Part shown: positions 16,033-25,287 of the stretch, one piece after another
Position numbering within the stretch: the first letter of the stretch is position 1
How the letters are laid out: the number at the start of each line of letters is the position of its first letter
Assembly: GCF_001436255.1 (NCBI RefSeq)
Contig: NZ_AZEI01000025.1
Span: forward strand, 1-36,672
Length of the DNA stretch: 36,672 bases
Source: Lentilactobacillus rapi DSM 19907 = JCM 15042
GTDB lineage: Bacteria > Bacillota > Bacilli > Lactobacillales > Lactobacillaceae
Direction of reading: 5' to 3'
Notes under the pieces: model-generated
Database searches by the model: none
What the model saw: only the letters and a program-made list of their open reading frames with translations
Told to the model about the DNA's origin: nothing
Program-made: the position numbers and the translations under genes

Positions 16033-16647
16033 ATGAAGTATTTGATATTTGATGTCGATGGAACTTTAATCGACACAGAAAAAATGTACCTTTTGCCACT
16101 GCATAAAACACTCATCGAGAACGGGTATGATGTTACATATGATGACGTGAAAAAGGTCTTTGGAATCACCGCCACTGACGCCCTCAAGATTTTGGGGGTT
16201 CAGGATGTTGAGGGGATGCTCGCCAAGTGGTTTGGTCAAATCAAGGACTATAAGCACTATGCTCACGTTTATCCCGGAATTACTGACGCGTTGGCTAAGA
16301 TCCACGCTATGCAAAATACGCGGCTGGCAATTGCAACGTCAAAACAGGAAAACGAATTTCATCGAGATGTCACCCGATTTGGTCTGGATAAATATTTTGA
16401 TCAATTTGTATTCTCAAATGAAATTAAACACGGTAAACCAGCTCCTGATATGGTTCTAAAAGGAATCGAAAAATTAGCCGCAAATCCTGATGAAACGATC
16501 TATATCGGTGATACAATTTATGATCTGCAGGCTGCCCACGCTGCAAATGTCAAATTTGCGTTAGCCGGTTGGCGAACCAAAAAAACAGCCGAATTTGAGA
16601 AAACCGATTACGACCTTCATACACCAGCCGACTTACTTAAGATTTAA
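16033..16647 (+). CDS. HAD-superfamily hydrolase (phosphoglycolate phosphatase-like)
   Basis: 204 aa, cytoplasmic. Motif I is FDVDGTLID with nucleophile Asp7 and acid/base Asp9. Motif II is ATSK (near residue 99), motif III Lys lies in EIKHGKPAPD, and motif IV is IGDTIYDL. A helical cap of about 65 residues sits after motif I. This is the HAD-IA/PGP-beta-PGM type that dephosphorylates small phosphates; the substrate cannot be assigned. The start ATG follows TTGGAG. No promoter is obvious in the 168 nt upstream. Confidence 0.88.
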   Translation: MKYLIFDVDGTLIDTEKMYLLPLHKTLIENGYDVTYDDVKKVFGITATDALKILGVQDVEGMLAKWFGQIKDYKHYAHVYPGITDALAKIHAMQNTRLAIATSKQENEFHRDVTRFGLDKYFDQFVFSNEIKHGKPAPDMVLKGIEKLAANPDETIYIGDTIYDLQAAHAANVKFALAGWRTKKTAEFEKTDYDLHTPADLLKI

Positions 16648-16736
16648 GATAACCAAGATGAAACCGCTCTTTTGTGATATATTGGTGGTAACTAAATTTA
16701 GAACATAAGATTAATGACAAATGAAAAGGTGATTGG

Positions 16737-17147
16737 ATGATTTCGATTTTAGTTGCAAGTCATGGTCGACTTTCAGAAGAGATTGTCAAAACTTCTGAAA
16801 TGATTGCTGGCAAGCAGGCACAGATTAGTTGGCTGTCTTTGGATCCCAATGATGGCATTGATTCACTGCAAGCTAAATATAATAAAGCGTTGACAGTGTT
16901 TACTGAACATCATGATGTGTTAATTTTCACTGATATGTGGGGTGGTTCACCATTTGAGGCAGCTGGTCGGATCGTTGCGGACAATCCCAAGCATATTGCG
17001 TTAATTGGTGGCGTTAATTTACCGATTCTGTTAGAGGCGTTTGTTTCCAGAAAGACATCTCTAACCAACTTAGTAGATCATTTGATGTCAGTTTCCAAAA
17101 ATGCCATCCGCCAATTTAAGTTATCAGAAAATCATGAAGGGATTTGA
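16737..17147 (+). CDS. PTS EIIA component, mannose (EIIA-Man) type
   Basis: 136 aa. It begins MISILVASHGRLSEE, with His9 the expected phosphorylation site, and TDMWGGSPFEAA and GGVNLPILLEA are family blocks. It would accept phosphate from HPr. No EIIB, EIIC or EIID gene is adjacent, so it is either an orphan that serves a remote PTS or a regulatory phosphocarrier. The start ATG follows AAAAGGTG. The gene is followed closely by a 106-aa protein of unknown role, probably in the same transcript. Confidence 0.9.
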   Translation: MISILVASHGRLSEEIVKTSEMIAGKQAQISWLSLDPNDGIDSLQAKYNKALTVFTEHHDVLIFTDMWGGSPFEAAGRIVADNPKHIALIGGVNLPILLEAFVSRKTSLTNLVDHLMSVSKNAIRQFKLSENHEGI

Positions 17148-17152
17148 GACCA

Positions 17153-17473
17153 ATGGATAATTTATTCGATGTATTGAAGATGGTGAGTTTCAATCACATG
17201 GGGTTTGATGCTTCTCAGGTGGTCATTACCGATTTGGAAGGGAAACCGAATGGTATTTTAACCGACTTGTACAGAGACGTTGTTAATAAAATTAATTTGT
17301 TTATTGATCTACGGTCGGCAAGAGATGCTGGTGATGTTTTGACGCTATTACGGGCTCATACGCCACTTCCAGATGATGTTCTGGAGGAATATGGTAAGAT
17401 CCTAGAAGAACCGCTTATCAGGATTAATTTCGCTCCTCAGAAGGGACAAATGGAATTACAAGTTCGTGGTTAG
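17153..17473 (+). CDS. Small unknown protein paired with the orphan EIIA
   Basis: 106 aa, not recognised. It starts MDNLFDVLKMVSFNHMGFDA and shows no membrane segment or signal peptide. The ATG at 17153 lies five bases after the EIIA stop; a TTG at 17144 would overlap that stop and is less likely. The Shine-Dalgarno is only GAAGGG at a long distance, so translational coupling to EIIA is plausible. It is followed by a strong bidirectional terminator, so EIIA and this gene form a two-gene unit. A partner or target of the EIIA is a guess. Confidence 0.7.
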   Translation: MDNLFDVLKMVSFNHMGFDASQVVITDLEGKPNGILTDLYRDVVNKINLFIDLRSARDAGDVLTLLRAHTPLPDDVLEEYGKILEEPLIRINFAPQKGQMELQVRG

Positions 17474-17487
17474 TTTTATCCGTTCAT

Positions 17488-17552
17488 CACTATGTTAAAA
17501 AGACCTATTTCGTTAGTCAGTTCGGCTAATGAAATAGGTCTTTTGCATAGTG
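17488..17552. terminator. Bidirectional terminator between the EIIA operon and the LCP gene
   Basis: AAAAGACCTATTTCGTTAG pairs with CTAATGAAATAGGTCTTTT, extended outward by CACTATG/CATAGTG. It sits between convergent genes. Confidence 0.9.
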
Positions 17553-17557
17553 TTTAA

Positions 17558-18664
17558 TTAATAACCATTGTAGGATGATTGATTACCAGTGGTATCAGTC
17601 CCAGTTGTGGTTGATCCATCGGTATCAGTTTGGGTCTGGGAACTTTGTAGCTTCTTTGACTTGGACAGGCCAAGTGTTGATCGAATATCGTTTGAAACCC
17701 GGAGCAATTCAGTTTGAGGAACAACCTGATAGGACAAACCATCGATCATGGCGTTTTCGCCTTGTAAGGTTTGTGACTTAATATGGTGAGTTGCATCGCC
17801 ATATTTTGCGCGAATTGCAATCATGTCATCAAATGTCATGTCAGTTTTCATATTTCCTTTGAGAGATGAAAGAATTGACTTATATCTTGGAAGGGAGGTG
17901 ACGTTCAAACCTTTCATCACCAGCTTCTTGATGATTTGGCGTTGACGGGCTTGACGGCCGTAATCCCCACGAGGATCATCATCACGCATTCGGGCGTAAT
18001 CTAGGGCTTGTTGACCGTTTAGGTGGGTCTTCTTGCCTTTAACGACGTTTGCATGCCCATATTGGAATGTCAGCGGGGGAACAACGTCCACGCCACCGAC
18101 GGCATTGACCATGGTTTCCAAACCGCCCATATTGATGATCGCGTAGAAGTCAATTGGGATATCCAGCAGGTTCTGGACTGTCTTAACGGCTGTTCCCGGC
18201 CCACCAATGGTATAAGCCGCGTTAATCTTCTCGTACTGTTGAGTATCCCCGGGGACGTTAACCTGCGTGTCTCTGGCAATACTGGTTAAATGGATTGTTT
18301 TCTTCTTAGGATTAACAGTTGCCACAATCATGGTATCCGTTCGACCGGTATCGTGACGGCCAAGTGCACCAGTGTCTGTTCCTAGTAACAAGATCGACAA
18401 AGGCTTACCCTTTTGAATGACGGATGACACGTTTCTGGCTTTTTGAATATTTGTTGAATCGTAAGTTTGGGTGAAAGTCTTTTTGGCGCTCTTATAAGCA
18501 CCATAGCCCCAAACAAGTCCGCTCCCGACAATAAGGAGGAAAACCAGAAAGACACTCCAGCCGATGATGCGGCGCTTCTTTTTGTTGCCCTTCTTGTAAT
18601 GGGGCTTTTTGTCAGCCCTTCTTGAATATACAGGTTCAAAATCGTTTTTATTGTTTGATGGCAT
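17558..18664 (-). CDS. LytR-CpsA-Psr (LCP) family cell wall polymer ligase
   Basis: 368 aa. A basic cytoplasmic tail (1-32) is followed by one membrane helix (about 33-54) and an extracellular LCP domain. ILLLGTDTGALGRHDTGRTDTM, TSIARDTQVNVPG and DYARMRDDDPRGDYGRQARQRQ carry the conserved Asp and Arg residues that bind the polyprenyl phosphate. The C-terminus is a Ser/Thr/Gln-rich low-complexity tail of about 35 residues. LCP enzymes attach teichoic acids or capsule to peptidoglycan. ATG follows GAGGAG. The specific polymer is not known, but tagA at 5139 is a possible functional partner. Confidence 0.93.
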   Translation of the reverse strand: MPSNNKNDFEPVYSRRADKKPHYKKGNKKKRRIIGWSVFLVFLLIVGSGLVWGYGAYKSAKKTFTQTYDSTNIQKARNVSSVIQKGKPLSILLLGTDTGALGRHDTGRTDTMIVATVNPKKKTIHLTSIARDTQVNVPGDTQQYEKINAAYTIGGPGTAVKTVQNLLDIPIDFYAIINMGGLETMVNAVGGVDVVPPLTFQYGHANVVKGKKTHLNGQQALDYARMRDDDPRGDYGRQARQRQIIKKLVMKGLNVTSLPRYKSILSSLKGNMKTDMTFDDMIAIRAKYGDATHHIKSQTLQGENAMIDGLSYQVVPQTELLRVSNDIRSTLGLSKSKKLQSSQTQTDTDGSTTTGTDTTGNQSSYNGY

Positions 18665-18739
18665 AGTGACTCCTCATTTATAAAAATTCTTACAAAAGTA
18701 TATTGCACTTTACAGATCAGATGCAGAAATCTTCAGTTA

Positions 18740-18768
18740 TTTAAACATAATTTAATAATTCTCGTCAA
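18740..18768 (-). promoter_or_regulatory. Candidate LCP gene promoter
   Basis: On the minus strand TTGACG (18768-18763) and TTTAAA (18745-18740) have a 17-nt spacer. This leaves a leader of about 70 nt before the start codon. Confidence 0.6.
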
Positions 18769-18865
18769 CTCGTTCCGATGGCCATCCCTCAAATTATAAC
18801 AAAATGTGGATTCTAATTGTGCTATAATGTGTCATTGTTATTCTTGTTAGAAGTGAGGAATGTGT

Positions 18866-19810
18866 ATGGGAGTATTTGGCTCAGCAGTATCCGGGGTCTT
18901 GATTATTCTAATTATGATTGCCCTGGGATTTATATTAGCTAGAAATGATTGGTTTGACAGTAAGATGACCAGCATGTTTGCCAGGCTGGTCACTCAGATT
19001 GCTTTACCAGCGTACATGATATCGACTATCATGAGCAAGTTTACAGCGAAAATGTTATTAAAAACGTTACCGGATTTATTTTTTCCGATTGTATCGATGC
19101 TTTTGCTCTATATTATTTCGATTTTCGTCGTGAGATTTGCTAAGATTCCGAAGATGCACGCTGGCTTATTTAGGTCAATGTTTTCCAACTCTAACACGGT
19201 TTTCGTCGGTTTACCAGTTAATATGGCATTGTTTGGTCGATCGAGCTTGCCGTTTGTTTTGGTTTACTACATGGCTAATACCACATTCTTCTGGACATTA
19301 GGTGTTTACCTGATTCAAAAGGATGGCAAAGGTGAGGGTGAATTCAATTGGAAAACTACTCTGAAAAAGGTGTTTTCACCGCCACTCCTTGGGTTCATGG
19401 TCGGAGTTGTTCTGGTTCTATTTCACGTATCACTCCCCGATTTTATCATGCAGGACTTTAATTACATAGGGAACCTGACAATCCCACTTTCGATGATTTT
19501 CATCGGAATTTCCATTAATAGCGTCGATATCACCCGGGTTCGATTTGATCGCAGTAACTTTTTGATTTTATTCGGTCGGTTTTTACTAGCTCCGGCACTC
19601 ATGTCGCTGCTTGTGATTCCAACCCATTTACCTTTGCTAATGAAACAGGTATTTATCATGCAAGCGGCGATGCCAATCATGACAAACGCACCGGTTGTTT
19701 CCAGGCTCTATCATGCTGACTCGGAATACGCGTCGGTCATGGTTGCCGAAACAACGCTGTTAAGCCTGGTGGTCATTCCAATTCTGATGGTATTAGTTCA
19801 ACAACTATAG
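18866..19810 (+). CDS. AEC (auxin efflux carrier) family permease
   Basis: 314 aa with about ten hydrophobic helices, the typical AEC length. It has the family's pseudo-duplicated plan, with FSNSNTVFVGLPVNMALFG in the first half and NLTIPLSMIFIGISI in the second. In lactic acid bacteria such permeases move malate or other small acids or amino acids; the substrate is not readable. The start is ATG 18866, six bases after GTGAGGA; an ATG at 18860 abuts it. An extended -10 TGCTATAAT (TATAAT 18823-18828) lies 37 nt upstream. It is monocistronic by spacing. Confidence 0.88.
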   Translation: MGVFGSAVSGVLIILIMIALGFILARNDWFDSKMTSMFARLVTQIALPAYMISTIMSKFTAKMLLKTLPDLFFPIVSMLLLYIISIFVVRFAKIPKMHAGLFRSMFSNSNTVFVGLPVNMALFGRSSLPFVLVYYMANTTFFWTLGVYLIQKDGKGEGEFNWKTTLKKVFSPPLLGFMVGVVLVLFHVSLPDFIMQDFNYIGNLTIPLSMIFIGISINSVDITRVRFDRSNFLILFGRFLLAPALMSLLVIPTHLPLLMKQVFIMQAAMPIMTNAPVVSRLYHADSEYASVMVAETTLLSLVVIPILMVLVQQL

Positions 19811-19888
19811 CAGGGGATCTTTGATCATGAGCCACATTATTGGTAACATATTCTTGGATACTAATTTTTGTAAAAAGAGGATGAAAGT

Positions 19889-20563
19889 GTGCCAACACTA
19901 GTCATAATGCGTCATGGTGAAAGCCAAGCAAATCGAGACAATATCTTCACCGGGTGGAGCGACGTTGATCTAACCGAAAAGGGGATTCAACAGGCTCATT
20001 TTGCTGGCCAGGTCATTAAGTCAGCTGGGGTGCAATTTACGGATGTTCACACATCTTTTTTAAAGCGTGCCATTATTACCACCAACATTGTGTTAGATGA
20101 GATTGGACAAAATGATATTGCAGAACACAAAAGCTGGCGGTTAAACGAACGTCACTACGGTGGGTTGCGAGGTAAAAACAAGCTTGCCGTTAAGCGGCAA
20201 GTTGGCGCCGACCAGTTGAAAATCTGGCGAAGAAGTTTTACGGTGGTACCGCCAAAGTTGGCCAAGCGAGATGAGGATCCCCGATATGATCGTTACGGGG
20301 TTCAAATTCCATTGGCAGAAAGCTTGAAAATGACCATGGATCGCTTGATTCCATATTGGGAAGATCAGATTGCACCGCAACTTTTAGACGGCAAAAACCA
20401 GTTAATCGTTGCTCACGGGAGCACGTTGAGAGCCTTAATTAAATTTTTGGAAAATGTTTCTGATGAGGAAATTCCAAATGTTGAAGTTCCAAATGGGAAG
20501 CCGATTCGGTATGATTTTGATGAACATTTAAATATTTTGAATAAAGAATTTATGACCAAGTAA
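19889..20563 (+). CDS. gpmA: 2,3-bisphosphoglycerate-dependent phosphoglycerate mutase
   Basis: 224 aa, glycolysis/gluconeogenesis, interconverting 3- and 2-phosphoglycerate. LVIMRHGESQAN carries the phosphohistidine His9, with FTGWSDVDLTEKG, LNERHYGGL and VAHGSTLRALIK as the other active-site blocks. The start is GTG 19889 after AGAGGATGAAA. The length is slightly below the 228-230 aa of many homologues, and the segment between residues 95 and 150 is divergent. A paralogue may exist elsewhere. It is followed by repeat copy 2. Confidence 0.9.
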   Translation: MPTLVIMRHGESQANRDNIFTGWSDVDLTEKGIQQAHFAGQVIKSAGVQFTDVHTSFLKRAIITTNIVLDEIGQNDIAEHKSWRLNERHYGGLRGKNKLAVKRQVGADQLKIWRRSFTVVPPKLAKRDEDPRYDRYGVQIPLAESLKMTMDRLIPYWEDQIAPQLLDGKNQLIVAHGSTLRALIKFLENVSDEEIPNVEVPNGKPIRYDFDEHLNILNKEFMTK

Positions 20564-20644
20564 CCAGGTTGACAATTAATCACTAGAGGCTTGGACATAT
20601 ATTAATTTTCAATCAGTAATTATTCGCTGGGATCACTGTAGTCA

Positions 20645-20755
20645 CTGGAAAGAAGTTGTACCAGAAGGCAGGCCCTGGCCATTTAATGAAAAGGACCAAC
20701 TATTCCTGCTTTGGAATAGTTGGTCCTTTTCATTAAATTCCGGGATCAAAACTTA
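20645..20755 (+). repeat. Dispersed intergenic hairpin repeat, copy 2 (forward, shortened)
   Basis: A reduced left arm (AAGTTGTACCAGAAGGCAGG..CCATTTAA) is followed by a 26-bp perfect stem (20690-20715 with 20722-20747, loop TGCTTT), then CCGGGATCAAAAC. Identity to copy 1 is clear next to the stem and fades to the left. It sits between convergent gpmA and pepC, where it could also act as a terminator. Confidence 0.75.
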
Positions 20756-20794
20756 GAATTAACAACTTTTTGACCCATGATTATTAGAGTATCT

Positions 20795-22129
20795 TTAGGC
20801 TAAGGCACCCATTGGATCCCATGGCTTCAAAACAGTTGGTTCTTGTTGTTGCGCTTTCTTTTGATCGTCCGAAAGGTATTTCTTATTAATCACAAACTGA
20901 TAAACAAACTCGTCCATCCACTTATCACTCATGACGAAGTAGCCTTTAGTGCCGACTTTTTCTCCCCAGCTGTTTTCAACCTTCCATTTAGTTGGTTTGC
21001 CATCAACGAGATCAACACCGGTGATGACCATTGCGTGGGTCATCAAACTTTCACTGTAGTCCAAACGTTCTGCTTTGGATAATGAAAGGTCAGTGTCGAA
21101 TAATTCATCAGGGGCATATAAATCAGTGTCCATAATTCCTTTTTTGCTGTTAGAACTCTGACCAACATCACTACCAAACCAAACAGATTCGCCATTTTCC
21201 AACTGCATAATGGCTAACTTCTTGAGGTCGGCCATTTTCAAGTTTAGATGTTTGACTTGACGACCATTAACAACGTTACCTAACATTTCGATGGTATAAG
21301 TTTTGTTAAATGGCTTGTCGTCGGTTGGTGAGTTGATGAGCGAAACATAATCTTCAAGATTAATTCCAACGTACTTTTTGAAAAAGTCTTGAGGGGTGAT
21401 GTTTCGATCAATATGGTAATTGTTGTCTTTGTCGCGATATTCGAAGTCGAATTTGGTAACAGGTTCACCGAGTGCGTAAGTCAACATCCGATAAATTTCA
21501 TTGAGCATTTTTTCTTTAGTTTTTGAAATTTTGCTGTCTGATGCTTTGTCAGCAACCAGCTCACGAAGAACGGTCGCGTCATGACGTAGCTTGAGGTTCA
21601 GGTATTTGTTAAGTTGAGCAGACTTTTCACTGCTGAAAGTTTCTGGCATTGCATACTTAGGTACGATGCCATATTTCTCAATTAATGCACACAGCATATC
21701 CCATTGGCCGCCATCCTGTTGAGGCGTTTGCATCAACCAGGAAACTTTTCTGGAATCCAGCGGTTTGTCAGCCGTCTTGAGTACATTTTCCAAGAAGTAG
21801 TTAGACTTTTCGAATTTGTCCCAGAAGTTGGTGTAGTTTTGGGATAATTCAAAATCATCGCTCACTTTTAATTCGTTCATCAAACGAATCCGCATGGTGT
21901 TCAAAGCCGCGAACATCCAGCAACGACCGCTTTGTTTTTGATCGGCAACTTTGCCAGTTGACAGATCAATTGAAAATACAGGGGCCATTTTCGATTCGGC
22001 ACTAAAGTCCTCACTAGAGCCTAATATTCCTTGATGGGAAACAGCTCGTTCAATAACCTTTGAATCCTTGCGGTCATCAAGATTCTGTTGGAACTTGTTA
22101 ATTTGGTCTAATTTGATTTCTGATGTCAA
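20795..22129 (-). CDS. pepC: Aminopeptidase C (cysteine aminopeptidase)
   Basis: 444 aa, a papain-like bleomycin-hydrolase family peptidase that trims peptides in the cytoplasm. The catalytic triad is visible: Cys70 in QSGRCWMF, His365 in MTHAMVITG and Asn386 in VENSWG. The C-terminus PWDPMGALA is the conserved tail that enters the active site and gives aminopeptidase specificity. The start is TTG 22129 with AAGGAGAG nine bases upstream. It is a single gene, common in lactic acid bacteria for casein and peptide use. Confidence 0.95.
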   Translation of the reverse strand: MTSEIKLDQINKFQQNLDDRKDSKVIERAVSHQGILGSSEDFSAESKMAPVFSIDLSTGKVADQKQSGRCWMFAALNTMRIRLMNELKVSDDFELSQNYTNFWDKFEKSNYFLENVLKTADKPLDSRKVSWLMQTPQQDGGQWDMLCALIEKYGIVPKYAMPETFSSEKSAQLNKYLNLKLRHDATVLRELVADKASDSKISKTKEKMLNEIYRMLTYALGEPVTKFDFEYRDKDNNYHIDRNITPQDFFKKYVGINLEDYVSLINSPTDDKPFNKTYTIEMLGNVVNGRQVKHLNLKMADLKKLAIMQLENGESVWFGSDVGQSSNSKKGIMDTDLYAPDELFDTDLSLSKAERLDYSESLMTHAMVITGVDLVDGKPTKWKVENSWGEKVGTKGYFVMSDKWMDEFVYQFVINKKYLSDDQKKAQQQEPTVLKPWDPMGALA

Positions 22130-22213
22130 AAATGATCACTCTCCTTAATACCAAACTATTTTACGCTCATTAAGCTTAAATCGCCAGAACTTCGCAAGCG
22201 AGTGGATAAAATT

Positions 22214-22398
22214 AGATCAGGACGAGATTGAGACGAAAGGTGCTTTGATCCCGTCATTTAAGTGAAAAAAGGAATGCATTCCAAAAAACAGAATGCATTC
22301 CTTTTTTCACTTAAATGACGGAGATCAGCCGTTTGTTACAAGCTTTGTCAATATAAGAATGAAAAGCCAAGTTGCATTTGTAAACATTTTGCTGACTA
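22214..22398 (-). repeat. Dispersed intergenic hairpin repeat, copy 3 (reverse)
   Basis: On the minus strand: GCAAAATGTTTACAAATGCA, ACTTGGCTTTTCATTC and GGCTGATCTCCGTCATTTAAG, then a 30-bp perfect stem (22252-22281 with 22291-22320). The right arm is GGGATCAAAGCACC...CGTCTCAATC. This is the best-preserved copy. It lies between rpiA (3' side) and pepC (5' side), both on the minus strand. Confidence 0.88.
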
Positions 22399-22418
22399 AT
22401 GTCTCCGCCTCAATAAAA

Positions 22419-23102
22419 TTATCTGGCCTTTAATACCTCAGGCCCATCTTCTCGCCCCACAATCACCGTGTTCACGATGTTTAAAAAGAGACCGTGTTCG
22501 ACAATGCCAGTCATTTGATCCAGGTCGACTGCCAAGCTGTGAGGATTTTCGATTTGGTGTAGGTGAAGGTCGATGATATCGTTGTCCGAGTCTGTCTTGA
22601 CTCGTTGACCATCCTGAACTCGAAATTCGGGGTTATAGCCCTTTTCTTTGAGCCGTTTGAATAGTTGGCGGCTACCGTACGGAATAACCTCTAATGGTAG
22701 TGGGAATGACCCCAATTCATCGGCCATTTTGCTTTCGTCAACGATCCACATGTTTTTGTCGGAATTAATGGCAACGATTTTTTCCCAAAGGTGGGCACCG
22801 CCACCGCCTTTGATTCCTTGGAAGTTTTTGTCGATTTGATCTGCACCGTCAATCGTTAAATCAATGTGATCGACTTCGTCTACGCCCTTGGTTGGGATCC
22901 CCAAGAGATTGGCTTGTTTTCGAGTCCGTTCAGAAGTAGGAACGCCAACGATTGACAAGCCCTCGTTCTTAACACGGTCGCCCAATGCATCGACCATGAA
23001 TTTAACCGTGGATCCGGTCCCGAGACCAACGACCGTGTTATTTTCAACATATTTGACAGCTTCTTTACCAACGAGTTGTTTAAGTTCATCCTGATGTGTC
23101 AT
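22419..23102 (-). CDS. rpiA: Ribose-5-phosphate isomerase A
   Basis: 227 aa, interconverting ribose 5-phosphate and ribulose 5-phosphate in the pentose phosphate pathway. [17 protein letters not shown], the [12 protein letters not shown] block, [13 protein letters not shown] and GIVEHGLFL are family signatures containing the catalytic Asp and Lys region. The start is ATG 23102 with AAAGGAA upstream. A longer in-frame reading to 23180 adds a basic tail that lacks a ribosome binding site and is rejected. Confidence 0.96.
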   Translation of the reverse strand: MTHQDELKQLVGKEAVKYVENNTVVGLGTGSTVKFMVDALGDRVKNEGLSIVGVPTSERTRKQANLLGIPTKGVDEVDHIDLTIDGADQIDKNFQGIKGGGGAHLWEKIVAINSDKNMWIVDESKMADELGSFPLPLEVIPYGSRQLFKRLKEKGYNPEFRVQDGQRVKTDSDNDIIDLHLHQIENPHSLAVDLDQMTGIVEHGLFLNIVNTVIVGREDGPEVLKAR

Positions 23103-23248
23103 AATATAGTTCCTTTCGTTTTTAGCTTGTTTAAAGGTTTTACTTACCCACATTGTGCGTTTTTTTAGCCTTTTTGTCAATGTATCAAATCAGCAACAGT
23201 TAGTTTATACTAGTAAGAATAAAATATTCTCAAGGGAGTTGCATTAAA

Positions 23249-23788
23249 ATGGATCGTGGATTTGAAATTGTGTCAAAATATGCTAAGGATGATTTAACTA
23301 TTCCATACCGAACAACTAAAAGCGCAGCTGGTTATGACTTTGAAAGTGCAATTGACATGACGATCCCGTCAATTTGGAAAATCAACTTTTTGAAGGTTCT
23401 CTGGGCAATCCGTCATCAAAAAACCATTGATGATTCAAAGATCGATGCTGCCAAAAAGATCCTAAAACCATTTTTAATTCCAACCGGCATTAAAGCCTAC
23501 ATGAAACCCAATGAAGTGCTGATCATTGCCAATCGTTCAAGCAATCCTTTGAAACGGGGCCTGGTGATTCCAAATGGGATCGGTGTGATTGACGCTGATT
23601 ACTATAATAACGAAGGGAATGAAGGCGAAATTTTCGTCCAAATCCTCAATTTTGGGATAACTGACATTAAGGTTGCGAAGGGTGAACGGATCGGCCAAGG
23701 GATTTTTATGCCGTATTTGTTAGCCGATCAGGATCAGTCCACTCATAAGCAAACGAGGAGCGGTGGTTTTGGTTCGTCAGGCCGCTAA
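23249..23788 (+). CDS. dut: dUTP diphosphatase (dUTPase)
   Basis: 179 aa. It hydrolyses dUTP to dUMP, keeping uracil out of DNA. The five motifs can be seen: AAGYDFES (1), NRSSNPLKRG (2), GVIDADYYNNEGNEGEI (3), GERIGQGIF (4) and RSGGFGSSG (5). Motif 2 reads NRSSNPLKRG rather than RSSLAxKG, and motif 3 has an extra NNEGNE stretch. About 25-30 residues are inserted between motifs 1 and 2, so the chain is longer than the usual 140-150 aa. The ATG follows AAGGGAG. It is next to radA, separated by about 100 nt. Confidence 0.9.
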   Translation: MDRGFEIVSKYAKDDLTIPYRTTKSAAGYDFESAIDMTIPSIWKINFLKVLWAIRHQKTIDDSKIDAAKKILKPFLIPTGIKAYMKPNEVLIIANRSSNPLKRGLVIPNGIGVIDADYYNNEGNEGEIFVQILNFGITDIKVAKGERIGQGIFMPYLLADQDQSTHKQTRSGGFGSSGR

Positions 23789-23885
23789 AATTTAAGAGTG
23801 GCTAAAGTATGCGGTGAACCAATTATTTTTTAAAGCAAAAGTGCTAAAATTGTTATGTAACATTTAGGAGTAGAGGAGAATTTAG

Positions 23886-25259
23886 TTGGCAAAAGTTAAA
23901 ACCCAATATGTTTGTCAGAATTGTGGCTACATTTCCCCGAGGTATCTGGGAAGATGCCCAAATTGTAATGAATGGAATACCCTGGTCGAGGAAACGGTCG
24001 CGGCCAAGCCCACCGCTTCAAGTGCAACGAGTTTGCGGCGGACCGGCATCCATGATAATAAGCCTGAACCATTAGACAAGGTCAAATTTCAACGAGAAAA
24101 CCGATTTAAAACTTCAATGGAAGAATTGAATCGGGTCCTTGGTGGCGGTGTTGTGCCGGGATCACTGATTTTGATTGGCGGTGATCCGGGAATTGGTAAG
24201 TCGACTTTGATGCTGCAAGTTTCAGGCCAACTGAGCAAATCCGGTAAAATTCTTTATGTTTCCGGTGAAGAAAGTGCCAGCCAAATCAAGATGCGGGCTG
24301 CCAGGCTTGGTGTCAACGGCGATCAACTCTATGTCTATCCTGAAACGGATATGGATGTAATTAAAAGCACCATTAGTGAGATGAAGCCGGATGCTGTCGT
24401 GATCGATTCTGTTCAGACAATGCAAATTCCAGAATTACAATCAGCAACGGGTTCGGTTGCTCAAATCCGCGAAGTGACGGCTGATCTCATGAATATTGCT
24501 AAAGGACAAGGCATCACCGTCTTTGTTGTTGGTCACGTTACCAAGGGCGGCGCCATCGCTGGTCCAAAAATTCTCGAGCATATGGTGGATACTGTGCTCT
24601 ACTTCGAAGGTGATCTCCATCATTCTTATCGGATTTTGCGGACAGTCAAGAATCGGTTTGGCTCGACCAATGAATTAGGGGTTTTCGAAATGCGAATGGA
24701 TGGCTTGCATGAAGTGACCAATCCATCAGAGATCTTTCTGGAAGAACGATTAAAGGACGCAACTGGTTCTGCGATTGTTGTTTCAATGGAGGGTACCCGG
24801 CCAATTTTGGTTGAAATTCAAGCATTAGTGACCGCCTCGGTTTTTGGTAACGCTCAACGGACAGCCGCCGGTCTTGATCGGAATCGCGTTTCACTGATTA
24901 TGGCGGTTCTTGAGAAAAGAGCCGGTTTGATGCTTCAAAACCAGGATGCTTATTTGAAGGCAGCTGGTGGGGTGAAGCTGGATGAACCCGCAATTGATTT
25001 GGCAATGGCCGTTAGTATTGCCTCATCTTACAAGAATCGTGGGACCAGCCCAACAGAGTGTTACGTTGGTGAACTGGGGTTGACCGGTGAGGTTCGACGC
25101 GTTACCAGAATTGAACAGCGGGTTATTGAGGCCCACAAGCTTGGGTTCAAGCGGGTTTTAGTTCCAAGTAACAATTTACAAGGTTGGACGCCACCCAAGG
25201 GAATCGAAGTTGTCGGTGTTTCGACGTTATCGCAAGCATTAAAATTAGCCTTGGGATAA
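23886..25259 (+). CDS. radA: DNA repair protein RadA
   Basis: 457 aa. An N-terminal zinc finger (Cys10, 13, 24, 27) is followed by a RecA-like ATPase with Walker [11 protein letters not shown] (98-107), the KNRFG motif (from Lys255) and a C-terminal Lon-like domain. RadA helps process recombination intermediates and branch migration. The start is TTG 23886 after GAGGAGAA. An extended -10 TGCTAAAAT (TAAAAT 23845-23850) lies about 36 nt upstream. The PIN/TRAM gene follows after 28 nt, likely in the same operon, as in Bacillus (radA-disA/yacL region). Confidence 0.95.
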   Translation: MAKVKTQYVCQNCGYISPRYLGRCPNCNEWNTLVEETVAAKPTASSATSLRRTGIHDNKPEPLDKVKFQRENRFKTSMEELNRVLGGGVVPGSLILIGGDPGIGKSTLMLQVSGQLSKSGKILYVSGEESASQIKMRAARLGVNGDQLYVYPETDMDVIKSTISEMKPDAVVIDSVQTMQIPELQSATGSVAQIREVTADLMNIAKGQGITVFVVGHVTKGGAIAGPKILEHMVDTVLYFEGDLHHSYRILRTVKNRFGSTNELGVFEMRMDGLHEVTNPSEIFLEERLKDATGSAIVVSMEGTRPILVEIQALVTASVFGNAQRTAAGLDRNRVSLIMAVLEKRAGLMLQNQDAYLKAAGGVKLDEPAIDLAMAVSIASSYKNRGTSPTECYVGELGLTGEVRRVTRIEQRVIEAHKLGFKRVLVPSNNLQGWTPPKGIEVVGVSTLSQALKLALG

Positions 25260-25287
25260 CATTTATTTTTGAGAGAAGGCGATATTA

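Noticed and set aside
23103-23180. N-terminal extension of rpiA
   Set aside because: The extra residues are basic and family-unlike; AAAGGAA precedes ATG 23102.
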